NCBI RefSeq assembly: GCF_946478785.1
Contig: NZ_CAMLDD010000021.1
Coordinates: forward strand, 1-64,000
DNA: 64,000 bases
Reading direction: 5' to 3'
DNA from: an uncultured Flavobacterium sp.
Lineage (GTDB): Bacteria; Bacteroidota; Bacteroidia; Flavobacteriales; Flavobacteriaceae
The notes beneath the pieces are model-generated. The model worked only from the letters and a program-made list of their open reading frames with translations, was not told the origin of the DNA and searched no databases. This document shows positions 1-6,675 of this stretch, piece by piece. Numbering within the stretch: position 1 is the first letter of the stretch; every line of letters starts with the position of its first letter. Both the position numbers and the translations under genes were made by a program.

Positions 1-205
1 TATACAAATATAGAAAAAACAGTAAAATAAATTAGGAATTAAAGATAGTACCTAGAAAACAACATTTTGCTTTTTTGTAATCATTCAAAAACAAGAAAAC
101 AAGTACGAATCGAATAGCAAACATCATAAACAAATCAGATTGAAAAACAATTATTTCCTGTTGTATTTGAATTCGTATATTCGCCCATTATTTTGAAAAA
201 AGAAA
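1..205. other. AT-rich leader upstream of the MFS gene
   Basis: AT-rich sequence before the MFS start codon. A purine-rich stretch (gaaaaaagaaa) sits directly before the ATG and may act in initiation. I see no exact TAnnTTTG box and no convincing hairpin. Confidence 0.4.
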
Positions 206-1462
206 ATGATTGCAAAATTGAATGAAAAAAAATCCTATCCATGGATTGTTGTTGGCTTGTTGTGGTTCGTCGCTTTATTGAATTATTTAGACCGACAAAT
301 GCTTTCCACCATGAAATCAGCGATGATGGATGACATTCCTGAATTGGCCAAAGCAGAAAATTTCGGTCTCTTAATGGCGATTTTCCTTTGGATATATGCG
401 CTTATGAGCCCTGTTTCCGGAATTATAGCGGATCGCTTTAACCGAAAAAGAATCATCATAGCAAGTCTTTTTATCTGGTCCGGGGTTACTATGGCGATGG
501 GTTATGCCACAACTTTCAATCAGATTTATATTTTGCGCGGCATTATGGGTTTTAGTGAAGCATTTTATATTCCGGCCGCATTATCCTTAATTGCAGATTA
601 CCATCAGGAAAAAACACGCTCTTTTGCTATTGCCATTCATACTACCGGAATTTATTTAGGACAGGCGCTGGGTGGTTTTGGAGCAACTGTTTCTAAGCAT
701 TTTTCCTGGCATTTCAGCTTTCACTCCGTTGGTTTACTCGGTGTACTTTACAGTTTAGTACTTATATTTTTTCTACAGGAAAAGAAAACGTATCTTTTTG
801 ATCCTGCAAAAAAATCATCTGTCACCTATGAATTCAGGCAAATGTTCAAAGGATTGGGAATGTTATTTGGTAATATCTCCTTTTGGGTGATACTATTTTA
901 TTTCTCTGCACCGAGTTTACCGGGTTGGGCGGCCAAAAACTGGTTACCCACCTTATTTACTGAAACGTTACATTTAGATATGTCTCTTGCGGGACCAATT
1001 GCAACGGTAACCATTTCGATGTCTTCCTTTTTTGGCGTTCTAATTGGCGGTGCCATTTCAGACAGATGGGTGATGAAACATCTTAAAGGAAGAATTTACA
1101 CCAGCGCTATTGGATTGTCTCTGACCATTCCGGCATTGTTTTTATTCGGCTATTGCTGTGACACAGCAGCTATTATTTTTGGCGCTATCCTTTTTGGACT
1201 TGGATTTGGAATATACGATACCAACAATATGCCTATTCTTTGTCAGTTTGTCGCGCCTCGCTATCGTGCTACCGGATACGGAATTATGAATTTTGTAGGC
1301 ATTTCGGCCGGGGCTGTTATCACCGAGTTTTTAGGAAAAGCCGCTGATAATGGCGGAATGAGACATGTTTTTGTATTGCTGTTGTTTGTAGTTGTGAGTG
1401 CCATTGTTTTACAACTGGTTAGCCTGCATCCAAAAACTATTGATATGACTGAGGGGGAATGA
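206..1462 (+). CDS. MFS transporter, hexuronate/ACS or Spinster-like
   Basis: A 418-residue inner-membrane permease of the major facilitator superfamily with about 12 hydrophobic segments, the usual length for the fold. An early NYLDRQ segment near residue 26 and a GxxEAxYIPAA-type helix near residue 110 resemble the anion:cation symporter and Spinster-like branches, which include hexuronate carriers. It is the only plus-strand gene of note here and lies beyond the 3' end of the pectin locus, separated from it by the Fic/OLD/toxin island. An import role for galacturonate, rhamnose or an unsaturated uronide released by the PUL is a reasonable inference but the substrate cannot be read from sequence. 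Start chosen because the N-terminus is a normal short cytoplasmic tail before helix 1. Confidence 0.85.
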   Translation: MIAKLNEKKSYPWIVVGLLWFVALLNYLDRQMLSTMKSAMMDDIPELAKAENFGLLMAIFLWIYALMSPVSGIIADRFNRKRIIIASLFIWSGVTMAMGYATTFNQIYILRGIMGFSEAFYIPAALSLIADYHQEKTRSFAIAIHTTGIYLGQALGGFGATVSKHFSWHFSFHSVGLLGVLYSLVLIFFLQEKKTYLFDPAKKSSVTYEFRQMFKGLGMLFGNISFWVILFYFSAPSLPGWAAKNWLPTLFTETLHLDMSLAGPIATVTISMSSFFGVLIGGAISDRWVMKHLKGRIYTSAIGLSLTIPALFLFGYCCDTAAIIFGAILFGLGFGIYDTNNMPILCQFVAPRYRATGYGIMNFVGISAGAVITEFLGKAADNGGMRHVFVLLLFVVVSAIVLQLVSLHPKTIDMTEGE

Positions 1463-1552
1463 GTTTTAAGGGTAGAAACGCAAAAAATTCTGAAAAATTC
1501 TTGGCTTTAAAAAATTTGACTTTGAATGGGGTGAATGCAAAATACAACCATT

Positions 1553-1593
1553 TGATACGATATGATACGATAATATTCGATAGTGAGCCGATA
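1553..1593. repeat. Phased CGATA repeat, copy A (3' side of fic)
   Basis: Four CGATA units start at 1558, 1568, 1578 and 1589, spaced 10, 10 and 11 bp, so they lie on one face of the helix. The block begins directly after the Fic stop codon. It matches copy B at 2663-2703 in the same orientation, with 28 of the first 30 positions identical. It could be an operator, a plasmid-like iteron set or the boundary repeat of a mobile cassette. Confidence 0.7.
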
Positions 1594-1594
1594 A

Positions 1595-2635
1595 TTATTT
1601 TATAGAATAATTAGTTCCTGGTCCAATTCCGTGTTTCTCGATTATATTTTTCTCAACTAATTCTGTTAAGACTCTTTTTACTGTAGGATTTGGAATTCCG
1701 AGTTTACTCGCAATATCTCCAGATTTGCTACCTGGTCGACTTTCAATAAAGGTAATAATTGCTTTTTCACGTGGTGACAATTGCATTTCAATTCCACTTG
1801 TTTCAAGTTTTTTCATTAATTGCACTTGAATATTTTTTAAAGCATCAAAAAAGAAATTTCCCCAATCACTCACATTTTCATTTGGGCGCTGTGACTGACA
1901 ACTTCTTAAAATTCTATAATATTCTGGTTTTCGATTTTCAATTTCGTGTTCGAAACTTACATATTGAATCCAATTGTAACCACCTTTTAATAATAACAAA
2001 GATGAAATTAATCTACTTAATCGTCCGTTACCGTCTTGAAATGGATGAATACTTAAAAACTCATAAGTAAACAATGCGCATTTTACCAAAGGATGAGTTG
2101 TTTTGTCGTTTGCGTACCAATCTATAAGATTTCGCATTGCATCTTCAGTCGGGAATCCAGCTTCTGTAGTTTGAAATACTATTTGTTTTGTGCCATCTGG
2201 AAGATTAGCTTCTACTGAATTACTTAGCTGTTTATAATTACCCTTATGCCATTGATCCTTTTCACTATATTTCATAAGGATGTTATGGAGGTTTTTTATG
2301 TTATTTTCAGTTATTTCAATATCAGCATAGGATTCAGAAATTATATCTAATGTTTCAAAATAACCTACTACCTCTTGCTGATCCCGATCTTCAAGTTTAG
2401 ATATATCAATTGTTTTAAGTAACTGATCGACTTCTTCATCACTCATTCTTGATCCTTCAATTCTAGTAGACGCTCCAACACTTCTGACAGTAGCTATTGA
2501 TTTAAGCTCTTTTAAACTCTGACCTTCTTTTCGTTCTATAGCAGACCAAGAAGCATCAAATCTATCGATTTGGCTTATTACATTAATTAAATTCCAATCT
2601 AAATCTATTTTAAAATTGTAGACGTTATTTTCCAT
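1595..2635 (-). CDS. Fic family AMP-transferase-like protein with winged-helix C-terminus
   Basis: A 346-residue Fic/DOC-type protein. The core motif HPFQDGNGRLSR starts at H197 and carries the catalytic His and the phosphate-binding residues. An inhibitory-helix motif of the form S/TxxxE(G/N) is visible at S56-G61 (STRIEG), N-terminal to the core, which makes this a class II self-inhibited Fic protein. Residues about 285-346 look like a winged helix-turn-helix. Fic enzymes usually transfer AMP from ATP to a hydroxyl of a target protein; the target is unknown. A TACATTTG box at 2640-2647 ends only five bases before the ATG, so the message may be leaderless. Phased CGATA repeats lie 28-68 bp upstream and again right after the stop, which suggests autoregulation through the winged helix (inference). 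Confidence 0.9.
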   Translation of the reverse strand: MENNVYNFKIDLDWNLINVISQIDRFDASWSAIERKEGQSLKELKSIATVRSVGASTRIEGSRMSDEEVDQLLKTIDISKLEDRDQQEVVGYFETLDIISESYADIEITENNIKNLHNILMKYSEKDQWHKGNYKQLSNSVEANLPDGTKQIVFQTTEAGFPTEDAMRNLIDWYANDKTTHPLVKCALFTYEFLSIHPFQDGNGRLSRLISSLLLLKGGYNWIQYVSFEHEIENRKPEYYRILRSCQSQRPNENVSDWGNFFFDALKNIQVQLMKKLETSGIEMQLSPREKAIITFIESRPGSKSGDIASKLGIPNPTVKRVLTELVEKNIIEKHGIGPGTNYSIK

Positions 2636-2639
2636 ATAA

Positions 2640-2647
2640 CAAATGTA
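2640..2647 (-). promoter_or_regulatory. Candidate -7 box for fic
   Basis: Reads TACATTTG on the minus strand, an exact match to the Bacteroidota -7 consensus TAnnTTTG. Its closeness to the ATG predicts a very short or absent leader. No clear -33 TTG is seen. Confidence 0.4.
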
Positions 2648-2662
2648 TTATATTTTTTAAAA

Positions 2663-2703
2663 TGATACGATATGGAACGATAATATTCGATAATGATTCG
2701 ATA
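2663..2703. repeat. Phased CGATA repeat, copy B (fic promoter side)
   Basis: CGATA units start at 2668, 2678, 2688 and 2699 with 10, 10 and 11 bp spacing, the same phasing as copy A. The block lies 28-68 bp upstream of the Fic start codon and upstream of its -7 box, which is an operator position. Confidence 0.7.
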
Positions 2704-2745
2704 GAATTTGAAAATATATCAAACCTCTTTTAGTACTTAAATAAT

Positions 2746-2936
2746 GAAGTGATTTAAACTTTTTAAACAAAAATTTTGCAAAATATATAAATTTCATACA
2801 ACATCTTAACGTTATGTCCAGAATTATGATAAAAGTTTAAAATCGAAAAAGACTTTATTTTCTAGTAATGTAAAAACTGTGTATTTCATATTACTTTCAT
2901 ACTTAATAAAATGGCAAAATAAGTTTAAATCACTTC
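2746..2936. repeat. 191-bp segment bounded by perfect 16-bp inverted repeats
   Basis: gaagtgatttaaactt at 2746-2761 is the exact reverse complement of 2921-2936, with 159 bp between. It occupies most of the 395-bp gene-free stretch between the Fic start and the next gene. The interior is AT-rich with no ORF. It may be a MITE-like remnant or a pair of regulator sites; no clear target-site duplication was seen. Confidence 0.5.
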
Positions 2937-3030
2937 GATAACCCAATTAATGTATGTTGATAAATACCATTTTATTTTTGCCAATTACAATACTTATCAG
3001 GATTTTCATTAAAATGTTTTTGAATTTTAC

Positions 3031-3744
3031 TTATGGTTTCAATTTTTTATAAGGATTAAAGTAACCTGATTGAAAATGAGCATAATTATAGGAACAAGTC
3101 GTTAAAAGGTATTTATTATTTTGGGTAAGGCTTAAACCATAAGCAGCAATTCCAGCAAATTTTGGAATATCTTGAGAAATTAATCTTTTCATTTGTAAAT
3201 CTGCTCCAAACCAAGGAAAAGTATCCATCGATACATCAATGAGATTATCTTCAAACTTGTTGTTTTTTAAAGGAATTCCACTATTGGCAGGAATTGTACA
3301 GAATTTTGTTTTAAATCTTTCTTCCTCTAATAAAGGTTCCGGCATACAAATATGAAGAAGTGATACTAAAGGAAAACCATCTTGTATTAGTCCTTTGAGT
3401 TGAGTAACACCCAGAGAATTAGATGCCTTTTTTGGATTTTTCCTCGTTGGTCTTACTAGCTTAACTTCGTATGCAGCAGTTCTTTCGAAAAAAACTTTTT
3501 TATCGGTGTATGGAATAATTAGCACATCAAAATCTCCTGGTTTATCTTTTGCATCAAATCCTAAATCTTTTCTTAGAACATTTTTTGCAATATAGAATCC
3601 TGAATATTCGTGAAACTCTTCAAAATCAACAGGTTCACTCAATATATTTAAGAATGGCGTTAAGTCACGCTTGTCCATTATTAAAATATCAATAATTTTT
3701 TCTTCAGAACACCAAACTTCCTTATAAGGCAAAAATTCCTCCAT
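3031..3744 (-). CDS. Uncharacterised protein with PD-(D/E)XK nuclease-like signature
   Basis: A 237-residue soluble protein with no signal peptide or membrane segment. Residues 71-95 contain GDFDVLI, a 13-residue turn region, then AAYEVK, which gives D73-(19)-E93-x-K95. This is the spacing and hydrophobic setting of the PD-(D/E)XK restriction-endonuclease-like active site, followed by a helix with Q115 (GVTQLKG) as is common in that fold. E43 or E46 could supply the upstream acid. I do not recognise the family by name, so function is inferred from the motif only. It lies 251 bp downstream of the OLD-type ATPase gene on the same strand, and the two may form a nuclease/ATPase defence-like pair. 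Confidence 0.7.
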   Translation of the reverse strand: MEEFLPYKEVWCSEEKIIDILIMDKRDLTPFLNILSEPVDFEEFHEYSGFYIAKNVLRKDLGFDAKDKPGDFDVLIIPYTDKKVFFERTAAYEVKLVRPTRKNPKKASNSLGVTQLKGLIQDGFPLVSLLHICMPEPLLEEERFKTKFCTIPANSGIPLKNNKFEDNLIDVSMDTFPWFGADLQMKRLISQDIPKFAGIAAYGLSLTQNNKYLLTTCSYNYAHFQSGYFNPYKKLKP

Positions 3745-3995
3745 TTTAAAAATTAGTTAATATTTTAGTAATTATAAATGTGGCACGAGTCTGATGCTTT
3801 CACTCGCAGGGGTATAAATACAACTTAATTTGAGTTGATTTTCTAACTATTCTTTTTTGCCCAAATCTTTTTCATTACTATTTTGTTTTAATATCATTTT
3901 AAAACAATTCAATACGTTTTAAATCTTTGAACTTATCTCATTTACTTGATTTAAATATCTTTTGAATATATAAAACAAACTAAAGAAATAATTAT
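3745..3995. other. Gap between the nuclease-like gene and the OLD gene
   Basis: AT-rich 251 bp. One short GC-richer patch near 3781-3812 (gtggcacgag ... ctcgcagg) could form a weak cgag/ctcg stem. No clear promoter or terminator. The length leaves it open whether the two genes are co-transcribed. Confidence 0.3.
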
Positions 3996-5798
3996 TTATA
4001 TATATTCTCCAAAAATTTCAACCATCTTGCTTTTCCAACTTTCAGGTAAATCATCCCAGTTTTCTCCCCATTCTAGTGATTTGACATAAGCTTTATAAGG
4101 CTTTTCATAAGTTGCGTTATAATTTAATTCCTCTTCAACATTATTTACCATAAGAACAATCCTGCCGTTGCCATTAAGAGCATCAATTATAGGCTGATTA
4201 AATTTTTCGGCATTTGGCACTTCTGAGTCTTTATCATGAACAACTATTGGATTTATTCCCATCGAAGTTAGATATTTGACTAATCCAATAATGGCTGCTT
4301 TTCCGCGAGCCTTAATAATTTCAAAATCAGAAAGTATCTTTAAATATTTTAATTTATTAAGTCTTTTTAATGTTTCCTTTATTAAAATATCTTCTGTATC
4401 ACCTTCAATTATCACGACATGTTTAGTAAAAAATATTCTAGAAATATAATTGTCAATTTTTAAAAGCATTTTTACATAATCCTTTTGATTTGCCTGCAAT
4501 TCTAAAAATTTTTCAGTTACACTGAAAGTATGACAATTAACATGATTACCACAATCGTGCATTCTGTTTAAAACTTGTTTAGGCTTTCTGGATATATCAA
4601 TTAAGTAAGGAGAATGAGTTGATGATATTATTTGAGCAGATTGGGAACTTAACTCATAAATAGCATCTCTCATTTGATTAGCAGCACTTGGATGAAGATA
4701 TGTTTCTGGTTCCTCAAAACATATTATTATTGACCTTGCATGTTCATCTTCTTTTTTTGAAAGCCAAAGTTGTCTATATCTGAGCATGCCAAAAACAGCT
4801 GCTCTTACCATTCCCGTGCCTTGATTATCAACCGAAGTTTTTATATTGCTTGACATTTCAACATTAAAACTTGGTTTTAAACTTGATGGATCACTAAGAC
4901 TAGTTGTAGCATGAAGTTTTGAGTCTGGAAAAATAGATGAAAGAACACTATTTAGCTCATCCATCATTTTTCCAAACTCCGAATTATCATCTTTTGGATC
5001 AAGCTCCTTAGCTAGATTATCTAGATGAATTTGTGCATTTTTAAAATGCTCTGAATTTTCTCGAACTGTCTGAAAAAGTTCCCCCAAAGTTGTGCTTAAA
5101 ACACCACTTCCAGTGCCTTGAATTTCATGAACTCCAACATCAATAGGAATTAATAAAAATCTAGGAAGCATTTTTAAAACATTTCCAGGTATTCCTCCAG
5201 GATTTTGAAACCAAGTTTCCTCTTCAGAAATTTCCCAGATTTCATCGATTAGTTCTAGCTTCTCTGTAGCTCCCTTACTTTTCCCAATATTAGTTTCTAA
5301 TTCAGGGAAAAATTCCTCAATTATTTCTTGAGATAATCCATTATTAATATAATCTTGTGGCTTTTTACAATCATTAAATTGCTCTTTAATACTTCTTACT
5401 TTAGACTTAAATTCAATAACCACATCTTTTCCCAATTCGTAGGTTTTTCGATACATTACTGAAAGTCCTGTTTCATCAGTGTTTACGGGAACTTCATAAG
5501 TAAAAATTCGTCCTTTAAACCCTCTCCAAGTTTTTGCTTCAACTGGTAAATTCCTAAATTCAGCTTCTAAAACAATAGTATTAGTATCTACTTTTACCTC
5601 ATTAGTTTCTTCATCAAGTATTGAATGATAATCACTTGAACTAAGTTGTTTTTTACCAGATAAAAGTGTCTCGATTGCTTTAATTGCAGAACTTTTACCA
5701 CAATTATTTTGACCAATCAAAAAAGTTGCATCACCAAATAAAACTTTTACATTCTTGAGTCTTTTAAATCCTGAAATATTTAAGGAGTATATTTTCAT
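3996..5798 (-). CDS. OLD-family ATP-dependent endonuclease (ATPase plus TOPRIM)
   Basis: A 600-residue protein of the OLD (overcoming lysogenisation defect) type. The Walker A motif GQNNCGKS is at 29-36, a Walker B segment IIICFEEPE at about 357-365, and an H-loop region STHSPY at 393-398. The C-terminal TOPRIM nuclease shows E465 in IIEGDTED and a D-x-D pair at D522/D524 in HDKDSE. No UvrD-like helicase gene is adjacent, so it is a class 1-like stand-alone OLD rather than a Gabija pair. An odd CGNHVNCH cluster at 416-423, between the ATPase and TOPRIM parts, could bind a metal. OLD proteins cut DNA and several act in phage defence; the role here is inferred. Start chosen at MKIYSLNISGF, the usual AAA_15/RecF-like first strand. 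Confidence 0.88.
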   Translation of the reverse strand: MKIYSLNISGFKRLKNVKVLFGDATFLIGQNNCGKSSAIKAIETLLSGKKQLSSSDYHSILDEETNEVKVDTNTIVLEAEFRNLPVEAKTWRGFKGRIFTYEVPVNTDETGLSVMYRKTYELGKDVVIEFKSKVRSIKEQFNDCKKPQDYINNGLSQEIIEEFFPELETNIGKSKGATEKLELIDEIWEISEEETWFQNPGGIPGNVLKMLPRFLLIPIDVGVHEIQGTGSGVLSTTLGELFQTVRENSEHFKNAQIHLDNLAKELDPKDDNSEFGKMMDELNSVLSSIFPDSKLHATTSLSDPSSLKPSFNVEMSSNIKTSVDNQGTGMVRAAVFGMLRYRQLWLSKKEDEHARSIIICFEEPETYLHPSAANQMRDAIYELSSQSAQIISSTHSPYLIDISRKPKQVLNRMHDCGNHVNCHTFSVTEKFLELQANQKDYVKMLLKIDNYISRIFFTKHVVIIEGDTEDILIKETLKRLNKLKYLKILSDFEIIKARGKAAIIGLVKYLTSMGINPIVVHDKDSEVPNAEKFNQPIIDALNGNGRIVLMVNNVEEELNYNATYEKPYKAYVKSLEWGENWDDLPESWKSKMVEIFGEYI

Positions 5799-5921
5799 TT
5801 ACATTAAGATTTGTTATTATTTTATCTTGATCAAGCATTTTATATTCGCTAATATAACATTATTTTTATTACAAATTATAAGCGTGAATCAACACAAAAT
5901 ATACTATAAAAACCACTCCCC

Positions 5922-6008
5922 GCATAAGGGATGGAAATGGCATCCTTTTGTTTTCCTTCTTTAGGAAAAGAAAAGATATAATGGACAGCCCGACCCGTAG
6001 GGATATGC
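5922..6008 (+). repeat. Structured repeat, family F, copy 1
   Basis: Closed by GCATA (5922-5926) with TATGC (6004-6008). Core GGGATGGAAATGGCATCC, then a hairpin with arms cttttgttttcc and ggaaaagaaaag, then GGACAGCCCGACCC. It shares the AGCCCGACCC core with the copies at 12817 and 25912. It lies in the 293-bp gap between the toxin gene and the OLD gene. Confidence 0.6.
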
Positions 6009-6044
6009 ACAAATATTAAGAATTTGGTGTAAATTATTTTAAAT

Positions 6045-6076
6045 AAAAAAGGCTGCCCTTTCGGACAACCTTTTAG
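6045..6076 (-). terminator. Intrinsic terminator of the toxin-antitoxin operon
   Basis: On the minus strand a 10-bp stem (6072-6063 with 6058-6049) closes a GAAA tetraloop and is followed by TTTTATTT. It lies 16 bases past the toxin stop codon. Confidence 0.65.
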
Positions 6077-6091
6077 AATTATATTGAATAT

Positions 6092-6409
6092 TTATTTTGT
6101 TCTTTTAATTTTTGACGGATTCTGTCTGGTATCAAAAACATCGGCAATCATTATACGTTTTTGCTTGGAATCTATAGAGTAAACTATTTTATAATTATCG
6201 CAAATTAAATATCGATATTGATTTTCTCTGTCGAGCAACAATTCTTCGATTTGCGTAATTTCTGGATGCGAAAGTATTTTATTAGGTTCTAGAATGATTT
6301 TCGTAATTACATTTTTTGCAACCCGTAAACTTACATTTTCAATGTAGTATTCAAAAATTTTGTCTAATTCCGTTTCTGCAAAATTCGACCAGATTATTTT
6401 AAAAGCCAT
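6092..6409 (-). CDS. ParE/RelE-superfamily toxin
   Basis: A 105-residue basic protein of the ParE/RelE toxin fold. Visible features are the N-terminal strand and helix (IIWSNFAETELDKIFEYY), the central YRYLICDNYKIVYSID strands, and the terminal DVFDTRQNP segment, which is common in ParE-like toxins. Its ATG overlaps the antitoxin stop by one base (TAATG), the typical coupled arrangement. ParE toxins poison gyrase and RelE toxins cut mRNA on the ribosome; which applies here cannot be decided by eye. A terminator follows at 6045-6076. Confidence 0.88.
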   Translation of the reverse strand: MAFKIIWSNFAETELDKIFEYYIENVSLRVAKNVITKIILEPNKILSHPEITQIEELLLDRENQYRYLICDNYKIVYSIDSKQKRIMIADVFDTRQNPSKIKRTK

Positions 6410-6630
6410 TATTTATACTTTGATAAAAGCTCTTCACTGGTCTTGAATTTACCATTTTTAAAGTCATTTTCTGACTGATCTATTCGTGAATTTAATTCCG
6501 CAACAGACATCGGTTTTGTATTTTTTTGCATTTTACTTTTCAGCAAATTTTCAAACTGAGAAACTAATTCTTCGCTTTGAAGCTTTAGAAACTCCTGTAC
6601 AAATTCTATTTTTCTGGTTTGCAAATCCAT
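6409..6630 (-). CDS. Type II antitoxin for the ParE/RelE toxin
   Basis: A 73-residue acidic/helical protein, first gene of a two-gene operon with the toxin (one-base overlap). The N-terminal half (MDLQTRKIEFVQEFLKLQSE) is a helix typical of Bacteroidota antitoxins of this pairing. The C-terminal tail (ENDFKNGKFKTSEELLSKY) should wrap the toxin. I see no clear DNA-binding motif, so autoregulation is uncertain. The operon starts 45 bp after the stop codon of the last PUL gene in the same direction, so read-through from the PUL is possible in addition to its own candidate promoter. Confidence 0.82.
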   Translation of the reverse strand: MDLQTRKIEFVQEFLKLQSEELVSQFENLLKSKMQKNTKPMSVAELNSRIDQSENDFKNGKFKTSEELLSKYK

Positions 6631-6646
6631 AACATCATATTTTATT

Positions 6647-6654
6647 CAAAAATA
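6647..6654 (-). promoter_or_regulatory. Candidate -7 box for the toxin-antitoxin operon
   Basis: Reads TATTTTTG on the minus strand, matching TAnnTTTG, about 17 bases before the antitoxin ATG. No well-spaced -33 TTG is obvious. Confidence 0.4.
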
Positions 6655-6675
6655 CAAATTATTTACCTCAAAACC

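Noticed and set aside
1553..1593. CGATA block as a CRISPR array
   Set aside because: Units are 5 bp with 5-6 bp spacers, far below CRISPR dimensions; no cas genes.
2795..2825. attC-like GTTATGTC near the Fic upstream region
   Set aside because: No paired attC arms, no integrase and no cassette array nearby.
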